The notes: generated by a model from the sequence alone, not told the origin. A stretch of DNA of 64,000 bases from Ignavibacteriales bacterium (GCA_016707585.1 JADJHL010000002.1:62001-126000); one strand, 5' to 3'; numbered from the stretch's first letter, positions 26,648-36,493 are shown. Program-made: numbers and translations.

Positions 26648-28396
26648 ATGAAAAACCTTTTAACGCTTAAAAAATATTTTATTAAGTATAAAACCAAACT
26701 GTTGTGGGGAATGCTTTTTATTCTTATTTCAAACGCAATGACGGTTTATCTCCCCATACTACTTAAAGACTCAATCAACGAAATTCAAAAAAATGCTACA
26801 TCATCGATTCTTTTAAATTACGCACTTTTGATTGTTGGAACTTCGATAGTGGCCGGTGTTTTTAGATACTTAATCCGCCAAACAATAATTGTTGTATCAC
26901 GAGAAATTGAATATGATTTACGTGGTGATTTTTGGGAACACATTCAAAAACTTCCACTAAAATATTTCCAGAATAACTCAACCGGAAATATTATGTCTCA
27001 CGCAACAAACGATATAAATGCTGTACGCGGATTCATTGGGCCTGCTGTTATGTACTCAATCGATACTGTTATAAGATTAGTCATCGTTGTTGCGATAATG
27101 ATCTCATTAAATTTTACACTTACCATTTATGCATTATTGCCGCTTCCTATTTTATCCTATGGAGTTTATCGAGTCGGAAAACTTATTCACGAGAAGTACA
27201 CAAAAATTCAGGAAAATTTTTCTCAATTAACAACTCGCGCACAAGAAAATTTTTCCGGAATACGAGTTATTAAATCTTATGTTCGCGAAGCAAATGAAAT
27301 AAAAAGATGGAATGAACTCAGCCAGGAATTTCTTCGTAAGAATATGAATCTGGTTCGCATTCAATCTCTTATCATGCCTATTTTAACTATCATAACAGGA
27401 ATTTCGATAATCGTTGTAATTTGGGTTGGCGGAATCAAGGTTATAGATGGTGAAATGAATCTTGGTGAGATGGCTGCTTTTGTAATGTACTTATCAATAT
27501 TAATCTGGCCTGTCATCGCTTTTGGTTGGGTAATGAATATTATCCAGCAAGCAGAAGCCAGCATGAAAAGATTAAATAAAATTCTTAATGAACCTTATGA
27601 AATTCAGGATTCATCTTCAACAGATTTATCTGTTAAAGAATTAAAAGGTGAAATCGAATTAAGAAATGTTTCCTTCAAATATTTAGAATCATTACCTGAT
27701 GTTTTAATAGATGTTAATCTAAATATTCCCATTGGATCAACTTTAGCGATAATTGGACATACTGGTTCCGGTAAAACAAGTTTGATTAATTTAATTCCAA
27801 GACTTTATGATGTCACTTCCGGAGAACTTTTTATTGATGGTAAAAATGTAAAGAATATCCCGCTTGATGTTCTAAGAACTAATGTTGCAGTTGTTCAGCA
27901 GGAATCATTTTTATTTTCAGATTCAGTTTATGGAAACTTATCGTACGGTTTACGCGAAACAGATAAACTTAGAGTTGAGGAAGTTTCTCGAATTGCAAAC
28001 TTTGATAGAGATGTTCAGTCCTTTCCTAATGGATATGATACAATGGTTGGGGAAAGAGGAATTACTTTTTCCGGCGGACAAAAACAAAGAGCATCGTTAG
28101 CAAGAGCGCTTGCAACCAATCCTAAAATATTAATTCTGGATGATTCATTCTCAGCTGTTGATACCCACACAGAAGAAGAAATCCTAAAGAACTTAAAAGA
28201 GTTTATGAAAAACAGGACAAGTATAATTATCAGTCACAGAATTTCTACTGTTAAGGATGCTGATAAAATTGTTGTACTTGAAAATGGAAGAATTACAGAG
28301 CAAGGTACTCATTCAGAACTTGTTGGACAAAATGGAATCTATGCTGAATTGCATTACAAACAATTGTTAGAAAAAGAACTTGAAGAATTGAATTAA
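26648..28396 (+). CDS. ABC exporter half, degenerate-site subunit of a heterodimer
   Basis: The 582-residue protein has an N-terminal six-helix transmembrane domain (about 15-310) and a C-terminal nucleotide-binding domain. Walker A is GHTGSGKTS, the signature is FSGGQ (474-478) and the Walker B region is LILDDSFSAVD. At position 499 an Asp replaces the catalytic Glu. The partner next door has the opposite defect. This split is known from heterodimeric exporters such as TM287/288 and LmrCD, in which one ATP site is hydrolytically weak. The stop codon overlaps the partner's ATG (TAATG). Substrates of such exporters include lipids and drugs; none can be chosen here. Confidence 0.92.
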   Translation: MKNLLTLKKYFIKYKTKLLWGMLFILISNAMTVYLPILLKDSINEIQKNATSSILLNYALLIVGTSIVAGVFRYLIRQTIIVVSREIEYDLRGDFWEHIQKLPLKYFQNNSTGNIMSHATNDINAVRGFIGPAVMYSIDTVIRLVIVVAIMISLNFTLTIYALLPLPILSYGVYRVGKLIHEKYTKIQENFSQLTTRAQENFSGIRVIKSYVREANEIKRWNELSQEFLRKNMNLVRIQSLIMPILTIITGISIIVVIWVGGIKVIDGEMNLGEMAAFVMYLSILIWPVIAFGWVMNIIQQAEASMKRLNKILNEPYEIQDSSSTDLSVKELKGEIELRNVSFKYLESLPDVLIDVNLNIPIGSTLAIIGHTGSGKTSLINLIPRLYDVTSGELFIDGKNVKNIPLDVLRTNVAVVQQESFLFSDSVYGNLSYGLRETDKLRVEEVSRIANFDRDVQSFPNGYDTMVGERGITFSGGQKQRASLARALATNPKILILDDSFSAVDTHTEEEILKNLKEFMKNRTSIIISHRISTVKDADKIVVLENGRITEQGTHSELVGQNGIYAELHYKQLLEKELEELN

Positions 28397-30186
28397 TGGC
28401 TGACAACAAACAAGACGATGAAATATTAGGAAAAGCATACGACTCTAAGTTGATGAAACGGCTTCTTACTTACATTAAGCCATACAAGAAGTATGTTATC
28501 ATCGCAATATTGTTAAACATCTTTGTTGCATCGCTTGGTCCGTTACGTCCGTATCTAACTAAAGTTGCAATTGATGATTACATCGTTCACGCAAACTATC
28601 ATGGTTTAATGATAATCGCTCTATTACTTTTTGCCTCGCTAATACTTCAAGCTGTTGTGCAATATTTTCTAACCTATTATACTCAGTATCTTGGGCAAAG
28701 AACTCTTTACGATATTCGCACTCAAATCTTTGAACATACTCAAAAGCTTGCATTAAAGTATTTTGATAGAACTCCTATTGGCAGAATAGTAACCCGCACA
28801 ACTAATGATGTTGAATCATTAAGTGAATTATTCTCATCCGGAATTGTTATGGTTTTCAGTGATGTTTTTATCATCATCTGGATTTTAGTATTTATGTTCT
28901 CGATGGATATTCCTCTTTCGCTCGTTACTCTTTCTGTTTTACCTGTGCTTATTTACGGAACATTTCTATTCAGAAAAAAAGTTAGAGAAACTTACCGCGA
29001 TGTTCGATTTCATCTTGCAAGATTGAATTCCTATATGCAGGAACACGTAACAGGAATGAGCGTTGTTCAGATTTTTAGAAAAGAAAAAGATGAATTAAAT
29101 AAGTTTTCAAGTATCAATGCAGACCATCGAGAAGCAAATATTAAATCGATTTTTTATTATGCGCTTTTTTTTCCAGGTGTTGAATTACTTAGCTCAATTG
29201 CGATTGCTTTAATTATCTGGTATGGTGGTGGAGAAGTTGTACAGAAGAGTGTGGGAATAGGAGATCTTTTTGCATTTATTCAATTTACAGAAATGTTCTT
29301 TCGCCCAATTCGTGATCTTTCTGAAAAGTACAACATAATGCAAACATCGATGGCTTCATCCGAAAGAATCTTTAAACTTCTGGATAACGATACATTTATT
29401 AAAAATCCTGAAAACCCGATTAAGTTAAATGGAGTCAAAGGTGATATCCAGTTTAAAGATGTCTGGTTTGCTTATGATGATGAAAATTATGTGCTGAAAA
29501 ATATCAACTTTAACATAAATCCCGGGGAAACAGTTGCGATTGTTGGACATACAGGAGCGGGGAAATCTACCTTAATAAATATTCTTACAAGATTTTATGA
29601 TATCAACAAAGGCTCAGTTTTATTGGATGGAATTGATATCCGAAAAGTTGATAAACGGGATTTAAGAAAATATATTTCAATTGTTTTGCAGGATGTCTTT
29701 CTCTTTTCCGGTACAGTTGAATCAAACATCAACATGGATAATGATGAAATTAGTTTGGAGAAAATAATTCATTCGGCGAAAACTGTTGGTGCAGATAAAT
29801 TTATTTCTAACCTACCAAACAAGTATTCTGAAGAAGTAAAAGAACGCGGTGCAACTTTAAGCGTTGGACAAAAACAATTAATTTCTTTTGCCCGTGCTTT
29901 AGCTTATGATCCAAAAATCTTAATTTTGGATGAAGCAACTTCCAGTATTGATACTGAGACAGAGCAATTGATTCAGTCCGCAATTGAAAAATTACTTGTA
30001 GGTAGAACTGCAATTGTAATTGCTCATCGACTATCAACAATACAAAATGCAGATAAGATTATTGTTTTGCATAAAGGTGAAATAAGAGAAATTGGGAATC
30101 ACCAAGAATTGCTGGCAAAACGTGGAATCTATTACAAGTTGTATCAGTTACAATATAAAGATCAGGAATTAAGAAAATCCAACTAA
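28396..30186 (+). CDS. ABC exporter half, catalytic-site subunit of a heterodimer
   Basis: The protein has 596 residues, with six predicted transmembrane helices then a nucleotide-binding domain. Walker A is GHTGAGKS, Walker B is LILDEATSSID with the catalytic Glu513, but the signature is LSVGQ (488-492) instead of LSGGQ. Together with the upstream subunit this forms one canonical and one degenerate ATP site: its intact Walker B pairs with the partner's intact FSGGQ. The two coding regions overlap by one base, so equimolar synthesis is likely. The membrane part is of the MsbA/LmrCD exporter type. Confidence 0.92.
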   Translation: MADNKQDDEILGKAYDSKLMKRLLTYIKPYKKYVIIAILLNIFVASLGPLRPYLTKVAIDDYIVHANYHGLMIIALLLFASLILQAVVQYFLTYYTQYLGQRTLYDIRTQIFEHTQKLALKYFDRTPIGRIVTRTTNDVESLSELFSSGIVMVFSDVFIIIWILVFMFSMDIPLSLVTLSVLPVLIYGTFLFRKKVRETYRDVRFHLARLNSYMQEHVTGMSVVQIFRKEKDELNKFSSINADHREANIKSIFYYALFFPGVELLSSIAIALIIWYGGGEVVQKSVGIGDLFAFIQFTEMFFRPIRDLSEKYNIMQTSMASSERIFKLLDNDTFIKNPENPIKLNGVKGDIQFKDVWFAYDDENYVLKNINFNINPGETVAIVGHTGAGKSTLINILTRFYDINKGSVLLDGIDIRKVDKRDLRKYISIVLQDVFLFSGTVESNINMDNDEISLEKIIHSAKTVGADKFISNLPNKYSEEVKERGATLSVGQKQLISFARALAYDPKILILDEATSSIDTETEQLIQSAIEKLLVGRTAIVIAHRLSTIQNADKIIVLHKGEIREIGNHQELLAKRGIYYKLYQLQYKDQELRKSN

Positions 30187-30213
30187 CACAAATCCTAAAA
30201 AGGGAGAACTGAA

Positions 30214-31239
30214 ATGGAAAGAATTAAGTTCAACACTCTTGCCCGCCACATCTACGAAGAAGAAAGAAAATACCCTGAAGCAACTGGAGAGCTTTCTGAT
30301 CTTTTGCATGATCTTTCACTTGCTGCAAAAGTAATTTCTCTTGATGTTAACAAAGCCGGACTGGTTGATATAATAGGTTTTACAGGAGAAGAAAATGTTC
30401 ACGGTGAAAAAGTAAAGAAGCTGGATATTTTTGCAAATGATATGATGATAAAAGCTATGGATCACGGCGGACATCTTTGTGTTATGGCTTCTGAAGAGGA
30501 TGAAGATATTATCCACATTCCACCTGAATTTTATATTGGGAAATATGTACTGTTGTTTGATCCGCTTGATGGTTCTTCAAACATTGATGCGAATGTAAGT
30601 ATCGGAACAATTTTTTCTATTTACAAAAGAATTTCTCCTGATGGTGGGCCAGGAACCATGGAAGATTGTTTACAACAGGGTTTAAAACAAGTTGCCGCCG
30701 GTTATATTATTTACGGATCAAGTACAATATTTGTTTATACATCCGGAAACGGTGTGCATGGTTTTACTTTAGATCCTTCTTTTGGAGAATTTATTTTATC
30801 ACATCCGGATATTAAAACTCCAAAGAAATCTAAAATCTACAGCATCAACGAAGGTAATTATCTTTACTGGCATCCTGGATTGAAAAAATATATTAAATGG
30901 TTGCAAGAAGAAGACAAAGCAACTGATAGACCGTATTCATCACGCTACATCGGCTCAATGGTTTCTGATATTCATCGAAATCTTTTATACGGCGGTATAT
31001 ATATGTACCCTGCTGATTCAAGAAACCCAAATGGTAAGTTAAGATTAATGTATGAGTGCAACCCGATGGCATTTATTGTTGAGCAAGCTGGCGGAAGAGC
31101 TTCAAACGGTAAGCAAAGAATGCTTGAAGTACAGCCAACATCATTACATCAACGCACGCCAATTTTTATTGGAAGTGAAGAAGATGTTTTATTAGTTGAA
31201 AAGTTTATGCGCGAGTACGAACCAATCGAAGTGAAATAA
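30214..31239 (+). CDS. fbp: Fructose-1,6-bisphosphatase, class I
   Basis: The 341-residue protein is the normal size for class I FBPase. The metal-binding loop DPLDGSSNIDANVSIGT (about 114-130) is intact, as are VHGEKVKKLDIFAN near residue 62 and the substrate-binding SRYIGSMVSDIHRNLLYGG. It hydrolyses fructose 1,6-bisphosphate to fructose 6-phosphate in gluconeogenesis. AAAGGGAGAACTGAAATG contains a ribosome-binding site. It starts 27 bp after the ABC exporter gene, so it may share its transcript. A strong terminator follows. Confidence 0.96.
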   Translation: MERIKFNTLARHIYEEERKYPEATGELSDLLHDLSLAAKVISLDVNKAGLVDIIGFTGEENVHGEKVKKLDIFANDMMIKAMDHGGHLCVMASEEDEDIIHIPPEFYIGKYVLLFDPLDGSSNIDANVSIGTIFSIYKRISPDGGPGTMEDCLQQGLKQVAAGYIIYGSSTIFVYTSGNGVHGFTLDPSFGEFILSHPDIKTPKKSKIYSINEGNYLYWHPGLKKYIKWLQEEDKATDRPYSSRYIGSMVSDIHRNLLYGGIYMYPADSRNPNGKLRLMYECNPMAFIVEQAGGRASNGKQRMLEVQPTSLHQRTPIFIGSEEDVLLVEKFMREYEPIEVK

Positions 31240-31257
31240 TTGTCTACTAAATGTTAT

Positions 31258-31300
31258 GATTTACAAACCCAGTTCCAGTGAGGAACTGGGTTTGTAAATT
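31258..31300. terminator. Bidirectional terminator with a perfect 18-bp stem
   Basis: TTACAAACCCAGTTCC (31261-31276) is perfectly complementary to 31282-31297, and the stem extends by two more A-T pairs. The loop is five bases and TTTT follows. It separates fbp from the convergent small gene. Confidence 0.9.
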
Positions 31301-31306
31301 TTAGGG

Positions 31307-31570
31307 CTACTTAATTTTTAATAACTCATCATCAAGTTTTTTTGCAAGATCAGCTACAGAAATTCCTGATATTCCGATCTTAGCATTTTTCAAAGTAATT
31401 TTAGGCTCATCACCTTCTCCATTTACAAATTTTACCAAACAAAATGATAGTCTGTTTCTATCATTTGGAGTTGGGATGTATTCTTTATAGTTCTCAACCA
31501 TTGTATAAATCTTTGATTCGAGTGAATCTTCAGCAGCTTTTTTAACTTTTGGCGGAGGTAAAGTTGTCAT
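31307..31570 (-). CDS. Small hypothetical protein (87 aa)
   Basis: The small protein begins MTTLPPPKVKKAAEDSLESK and has a two-helix look with a central strand-rich part (SFCLVKFVNGEGDEPKITL). The C-terminus VADLAKKLDDELLKIK is a charged amphipathic helix. It has no signal peptide. It lies alone between a bidirectional terminator and an AT-rich promoter region, which supports it being a real gene. I do not recognise the family. Confidence 0.6.
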   Translation of the reverse strand: MTTLPPPKVKKAAEDSLESKIYTMVENYKEYIPTPNDRNRLSFCLVKFVNGEGDEPKITLKNAKIGISGISVADLAKKLDDELLKIK

Positions 31571-31691
31571 AAATCAATCCTTATTAAATTTCTAACCGAA
31601 AATTAGGTACTTAATCAAAAACTTCAAATCAATTTATTGATATAAGTTGGTTAAATGATAAATTTGCTTAAACAATTATGTAAATATTTTC

Positions 31692-32696
31692 TTGACAGTC
31701 ACAGAATTATCAAAAATCAGTAAGATTCTTATAATCAGGCTCAGTTCGCTTGGTGATATTTTGCTTACAACGCCAATTATCAGATCATTGAAGAAAAGAA
31801 CGCCAAACATTTCAATTGATGTTTTGATAAAAGAAGAATACTCTGATGTTCTAAAGTTGAATACTCATATAGATAATCTTTATTACTTTAGTAAAGATGA
31901 GAGATTGAATAATAAACTTCTCGAATCTCTTAGATTAAATAATTATGATTTTGTTATTGATCTCCAAAATAATCTCAGATCAAGAAAGATTACAAAAACA
32001 TTAAACAAAAATACTTCGCGATTTTACAAACATAGCTTTGATAAATTTTTACTTGTAAATTTTAAGATAAACAGATTAAAATCTTCAGAAGCAATTCCCA
32101 ACAGATATGCTAAAACGATAGAGGGATTTGTACTTGATGATAGGGGCCTGGATATTTTTACAGATAAGTTTCCAGGTAAGAATCTTGTTGGCAAAAATAG
32201 TTTTATTGGATTTTGTCCTGGAGCCAGACATTTTACAAAACGTTGGCCAAAAGAATATTTTATCGAACTTGGAGATAGTTTAGTAAAAGCTGGATTTACT
32301 ATTTTACTTTTTGGTGGTAGTATTGATAGAAAATTATGTTCAGAAATCTCTAAGAGTATTAATGGATCGATAGATATTTCCAATGATAATGATTTACTTC
32401 AAACTGCTGCTGATATGAAATTATGTAAAGCTATTATTTGCAATGATTCAGGGTTGATGCATGTTGCCTCCGCAGTAAATACAAATGTAGTAGCGATTTT
32501 TGGATCTACTGTAAAAGAGTTTGGGTTTACGCCATACAAGTGCAAAAATTTAATCTTAGAAAACAATTCCTTAACTTGTCGTCCATGTTCTCACATCGGA
32601 CGAAATGATTGTCCTAAAAAACATTTTAATTGTATGAATTCTATCAAACCAGAATTTGTTTTAAAGAATATTTTATCATTCAAAGCAAACGAATGA
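31692..32696 (+). CDS. Glycosyltransferase family 9 (ADP-heptose/LPS core type)
   Basis: This 334-residue protein has the GT9 pattern: an N-terminal strand ILIIRLSSLGDILLTTPIIR, GFCPGARHFTKRWPKEYF at the start of the C-terminal lobe, and NDSGLMHVASAVNTNVVAIFGST in the nucleotide-sugar pocket. It probably adds a heptose to the LPS inner core. The start is TTG at 31692; no nearer ATG fits, and the family N-terminus begins about 10 residues in. It overlaps the next gene, waaA, by ATGA, so the two form an LPS-core unit. The acceptor cannot be read. Confidence 0.87.
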   Translation: MTVTELSKISKILIIRLSSLGDILLTTPIIRSLKKRTPNISIDVLIKEEYSDVLKLNTHIDNLYYFSKDERLNNKLLESLRLNNYDFVIDLQNNLRSRKITKTLNKNTSRFYKHSFDKFLLVNFKINRLKSSEAIPNRYAKTIEGFVLDDRGLDIFTDKFPGKNLVGKNSFIGFCPGARHFTKRWPKEYFIELGDSLVKAGFTILLFGGSIDRKLCSEISKSINGSIDISNDNDLLQTAADMKLCKAIICNDSGLMHVASAVNTNVVAIFGSTVKEFGFTPYKCKNLILENNSLTCRPCSHIGRNDCPKKHFNCMNSIKPEFVLKNILSFKANE

Positions 32697-33970
32697 AAAT
32701 AATTTATCATATAGTTTACAATTATTTTATTCTGCCTATTTTATATTTAGCACTACGTATTGCTGGATTATTTAATACCAAAATTAAAAATGGAATAAAT
32801 GGAAGAAAACGTGTTTATGAAAATATAATTCTTGGCGCAACTTCAATTAATAAAAATAAAAAACTTATCTGGTTTCATTCATCTTCGTTGGGTGAGTTTG
32901 AACAAGCCAAACCGATTATTGAAAAATTAAGACAGGAAAAAGATGTAAACATACTTGTCACTTTTTTCTCACCTTCGGGATATGAAAATTCTAAAAAATA
33001 TCCGTACGCCGATTTAATTTCTTACATACCGTTTGATTCAAAGTTTAATGCGAAAAAATTTGTTTCAATAATCAAACCAACATTGGCAATAATAATGCGT
33101 TATGATTTGTGGCCAAACATTGTAGAGGAATTAAATAATTATAAAATTCCAATTTTTCTTGTTGATGCTACTTTGAGAAGTAATTCTCCACGCAAACTAC
33201 CACTTATAAAATCTTTTCATAAAATACTTTTTGGACATTTAACAAAGATTCTAACTGTATCTGAAGCAGATGCAAATGAATTTAAAACATTTGGAATTAC
33301 TAATAATAACGTTTGTGCAGTTGGAGATACACGGTTTGACAGAGTTTACCATAGAAGTTTGCAAGCTAAAGAAAAGAGACTTATCAGTTATAATGTTTTA
33401 AAAAATAAAAAGGTATTTGTTGCAGGCAGTACCTGGGAACAAGATGAAGAAGTTATTTTTCCAGCTTTATTAAAATTAGCAGAAGTTGATAAAAATATAT
33501 TAATGATTATAGCTCCACACGAACCGACATTACTTCATCTTGAAAAGATAGAAAATGAGTTTGCCGGAAAATTAAAAACGATTCGTTTTTCTCATCTTAA
33601 TAATTACTCTGATGAGAGATTAATTATCGTTGATTCAATAGGAATATTACTTACACTATACACTTATGCTGATGTAGCTTATGTTGGTGGAAGTTTTAAA
33701 CAAAATATTCATAACGTTTTGGAGGCAGCTGTTTACGGCACGCCGGTTTTGTTTGGTCCAAAGATAGAAAACTCACAAGAAGCCGTAAAACTTGTGGGAG
33801 TTGGTGGTGGTATAATAGTTAAAAATAAACGACAGGCTTACAAAAATTTAAGAAGACTATTTATAGATGATTCCTATAGAAACTCAGTAGGTAAAATATC
33901 ATCAATGTATGTGCAATCCAATGTAGGTGCCACCGAAAAAATACTTAGTGAAATTTACAAAGTGGTATAA
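32693..33970 (+). CDS. waaA: 3-deoxy-D-manno-octulosonic acid (Kdo) transferase
   Basis: The ATG at 32693 overlaps the GT9 stop (ATGA), giving a protein of 425 residues, normal for WaaA. An N-terminal membrane-associated helix (IVYNYFILPILYLALRI) precedes the GT-B fold. The block WFHSSSLGEFEQAKPIIEKL corresponds to the acceptor-side loop with the catalytic Glu. AGSTWEQDEEVIFPAL and YVGGSFKQNIHNVLEAAVYG (the CMP-Kdo pocket) are also family hallmarks. It attaches Kdo to lipid A at the inner membrane. Upstream codons in frame exist (to 32630) but lie inside the GT9 gene and lack a ribosome-binding site. Confidence 0.93.
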   Translation: MKIIYHIVYNYFILPILYLALRIAGLFNTKIKNGINGRKRVYENIILGATSINKNKKLIWFHSSSLGEFEQAKPIIEKLRQEKDVNILVTFFSPSGYENSKKYPYADLISYIPFDSKFNAKKFVSIIKPTLAIIMRYDLWPNIVEELNNYKIPIFLVDATLRSNSPRKLPLIKSFHKILFGHLTKILTVSEADANEFKTFGITNNNVCAVGDTRFDRVYHRSLQAKEKRLISYNVLKNKKVFVAGSTWEQDEEVIFPALLKLAEVDKNILMIIAPHEPTLLHLEKIENEFAGKLKTIRFSHLNNYSDERLIIVDSIGILLTLYTYADVAYVGGSFKQNIHNVLEAAVYGTPVLFGPKIENSQEAVKLVGVGGGIIVKNKRQAYKNLRRLFIDDSYRNSVGKISSMYVQSNVGATEKILSEIYKVV

Positions 33971-33974
33971 TAAA

Positions 33975-34481
33975 TCACATATATCTTTCCATTAAAATAT
34001 TTAGATGATGTTTTTCATGTCCCACTGTCATCCACATTAAAGCAAGTACAGTAACTTCGTAACCACTCGCAATTCCTCTACAATGTAAAACTGATTTATC
34101 AAAACTTCCGAATAAAAGAATATTGGATTCTCTTATAAGTCGATATTCATAATTCAAATCAAACAATTGTCTTTTATTGAAATTGCCATTTTTAACGTAA
34201 GTGTCTTGATCCATACTTGGTAAAGGATTAGTTTCCCCACGTGCAATACATAAAGCACGATAAGCAAAAATCCTTTCTACATCCATCATATGTCCAATCA
34301 CTTCTTTAACCGTCCACTTACCTTCTGCATAGGAGTGATTTCCCTTACTTTCCGAAAATGAATTAAGTACATTTTGTGATTCTACATTTTGTTCTACAAG
34401 AACCCTAAAAATATCATCACCAGGCACAAGATCAATATATTTTTGATAGTATTCTCCGTAATCACCTTTTGAGGGACGCAT
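33975..34481 (-). CDS. DinB family protein
   Basis: Translation from the ATG at 34481 gives 168 residues beginning MRPSKGDYGEYYQKYIDLVP, the normal DinB_2 N-terminus; GGAGG lies just upstream, so I prefer it to the longer frame from 34520. The fold is a four-helix bundle with metal-binding-type histidines: IGHMMDVERIFAYR and TVGHEKHHLNILMERY. Members include thiol transferases and DNA-damage-induced proteins of unclear role. It lies downstream of the isoaspartyl peptidase gene, close enough for cotranscription. Confidence 0.85.
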   Translation of the reverse strand: MRPSKGDYGEYYQKYIDLVPGDDIFRVLVEQNVESQNVLNSFSESKGNHSYAEGKWTVKEVIGHMMDVERIFAYRALCIARGETNPLPSMDQDTYVKNGNFNKRQLFDLNYEYRLIRESNILLFGSFDKSVLHCRGIASGYEVTVLALMWMTVGHEKHHLNILMERYM

Positions 34482-34510
34482 ATATCCTCCATCCAAAATA
34501 CAATAATAAT

Positions 34511-35488
34511 TTATTTCCAAATTTCAATTTTAAACTCACCTTTTGAATTCGCCACAGCTCGCATCATACTGATTGTATTAAAAGGCATTTCATAATTGCC
34601 ATCTTTATCTAAAGCAATAATTCCACCGCTTCCTTCAGGTAAACGATTATATATTATTTCATCACAAGCTTGTTTAAGAGTGTAGCCTTTATATTCCATC
34701 AACGCCGAGATATTAAATGCAACAGTATTTTTAATAAACAATTCACCCCAACCAGTTGCAGAAACTCCGCAGGTATTATTGTTAGCGTAAGTGCCGGCAT
34801 TAATTAAAGGCGAATCGCCAACTCTGCCAGGCATTTTGTTTTGTCTTCCACCGGTAGATGTTCCTGCAGTTATATTTCCATATTGATCAAGTGCAACGCA
34901 GCCAACAGTTTCACCTTGTTGTTTAGGTAGATTTGATTTGAGCCATTTTATATAATTTGTAGAATCATGAAAGTAAGTGTTAGAAACAACATCAACGCCA
35001 AATTTAATTCCTAAGTCATCTGCACCTTTGCCTGCTAATAATACATGATCTGTTTTTTCCATTACTAATCGCGCAAGTGATATTGGATTTTTTATAATCA
35101 TAACCCCAGCAACTGCTCCACTTGATAGATCCTTACCTTGCATTATAGAAGCATCAAGTTCGTGTTTTCCATCTAAAGTAAAAACTGCTCCTCTACCAGC
35201 ATTGAAGAGAATATTATTTTCTAAATAATTAATTACTTTCTCAACAGCATCCAGACTTGTTCCACCATTTACAAGGATATTTTTTCCGATGTTCAGAGCT
35301 TCTGTAAGTGAGGAAATGTATTGCTGTTTTAATTCGTCTTTTGAATCTTTAGGAAAATATCCAGCTCCGCCATGAATAACAATTGTAAATTTACCACTTA
35401 ACTGTTGAGCATAAAGATTTGAATCTATTTGTAAGACAAATAAAAGAAGAAAGAGAATTGATAAAATAAATTGGTTCAGTCGATACAT
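34511..35488 (-). CDS. Isoaspartyl peptidase / L-asparaginase (Ntn-hydrolase, family T2), exported
   Basis: The ATG at 35488 has GGAG nine bases upstream and gives 325 residues with a signal peptide (LFLLLFVLQIDSNLYAQ). A longer frame from a GTG at 35503 adds five residues only. The enzyme is a type 2 Ntn-hydrolase: VIHGGAGYF opens the fold, and autocleavage should occur before the nucleophile Thr in QQGETVGCVALD. GGRQNKMPGRVGDSPLINAG and ATGWGELF are substrate-pocket blocks. It hydrolyses beta-aspartyl dipeptides and asparagine. Export fits the peptide-catabolic theme of the region. Confidence 0.92.
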   Translation of the reverse strand: MYRLNQFILSILFLLLFVLQIDSNLYAQQLSGKFTIVIHGGAGYFPKDSKDELKQQYISSLTEALNIGKNILVNGGTSLDAVEKVINYLENNILFNAGRGAVFTLDGKHELDASIMQGKDLSSGAVAGVMIIKNPISLARLVMEKTDHVLLAGKGADDLGIKFGVDVVSNTYFHDSTNYIKWLKSNLPKQQGETVGCVALDQYGNITAGTSTGGRQNKMPGRVGDSPLINAGTYANNNTCGVSATGWGELFIKNTVAFNISALMEYKGYTLKQACDEIIYNRLPEGSGGIIALDKDGNYEMPFNTISMMRAVANSKGEFKIEIWK

Positions 35489-35594
35489 CAGAACTTGCTC
35501 CACTATTCAATAATCTAACTGAAAGTTTTTAACTGACTATAACTTAATAAAAATCTATTTAATAATCTTTTATCGAAGAATATTTTAATAATAA

Positions 35595-35921
35595 TTAATT
35601 TGTTTGAGATGAAAATAATTTTAATCCAACAATTCCAATTACAATAAGTAGAATAAAAAATATTCTTACCAACTCTTTAGATTCATTAAACAATATTATA
35701 CCAAGCACAGCTGTTCCAACCGCACCAATGCCTGTCCAAATTGCATAAGCTGTTCCAATTGGCAAATGCTTAACTGAATAGGCTAACAATCCCATTGATA
35801 TAATCATTGAAGTAATTGTAAACACTGAAGGCCACAACTTTGAAAAACCTTCAGTGTACTTTAAGCCTATAGCCCAGGCAATCTCAAAAAGTCCGGCTAT
35901 AAATAAAATTATCCAGTTCAT
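35595..35921 (-). CDS. gdx: SMR-family transporter, SugE/Gdx (guanidinium exporter) type
   Basis: The protein has 108 residues and four membrane helices. The sequence starts MNWIILFIAGLFEIAWAIGL with the membrane Glu (residue 13) of SMR pumps, and continues KYTEGFSKLWPSVFTITSMI and LPIGTAYAIWTGIGAVGTAV. These match the SugE/Gdx branch, whose substrate is guanidinium, rather than EmrE. The gene begins directly after the DUF4476 gene on the minus strand (stop and start abut), so no guanidine riboswitch can sit between them. Substrate assignment follows the branch; it is not proven here. Confidence 0.88.
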   Translation of the reverse strand: MNWIILFIAGLFEIAWAIGLKYTEGFSKLWPSVFTITSMIISMGLLAYSVKHLPIGTAYAIWTGIGAVGTAVLGIILFNESKELVRIFFILLIVIGIVGLKLFSSQTN

Positions 35922-36485
35922 TTATTTTACAGGAAAAGAATTAATGATCTTTTTTACTTCTTCTTTATCTGAAGAAAAAGTAAATGCGCTTATTAAGCGA
36001 TGTGAATTATTTTTATCAATTATATTTGGATAAGTTATTTTTACAACCTCAATTTTACTATCGGACATTACAAATAAATCTACTAACTCTAAAACTTGTT
36101 CAACTAAAAAGTAATGATAATCAGCAGCTATTGTAATAATTCCAATTTTATCAGAATCAAATCCTTCACTCTTTATACTTTCGACCAATCCATTAAAATC
36201 TGAATTATTTATAGGCAAAGGCAAATCATCTTCGTGTTCTTCCGGAATAGGAATAGAGTTAAGTAAATCATAACTATCAATCAATATTGTTTTTGCCCTC
36301 GTATAATCCCTGTAACTTAATTTTGTAAGATATTCTCGTTCAAGTTTTTCAAAGTTTGATGAAATCATGGAAACGATTTCTCTAAGTTCTTTATCGTTAT
36401 ACTTTTTTCTTTCTTTGCGATGATGTTCCTGTGCAAATGAAATACTTACAAGAATTACTGCAATGATTAAAATTTTAATTTTCAT
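35922..36485 (-). CDS. Exported DUF4476 protein
   Basis: The protein has 187 residues. A short signal peptide (MKIKILIIAVILVSISFAQ) is followed by a charged, His-rich stretch (EHHRKERKKYNDK) and a helical middle. The C-terminal 90 residues carry the DUF4476 pattern: FNGLVESIKSEGFDSDKIGI, then VLELVDLFVMSDSKIEVVKI. DUF4476 occurs in periplasmic proteins of Bacteroidetes and related groups; function is unknown. It lies 8 bp downstream of the S46 peptidase gene and directly upstream of gdx. Confidence 0.75.
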   Translation of the reverse strand: MKIKILIIAVILVSISFAQEHHRKERKKYNDKELREIVSMISSNFEKLEREYLTKLSYRDYTRAKTILIDSYDLLNSIPIPEEHEDDLPLPINNSDFNGLVESIKSEGFDSDKIGIITIAADYHYFLVEQVLELVDLFVMSDSKIEVVKITYPNIIDKNNSHRLISAFTFSSDKEEVKKIINSFPVK

Positions 36486-36493
36486 TTTTCCTC

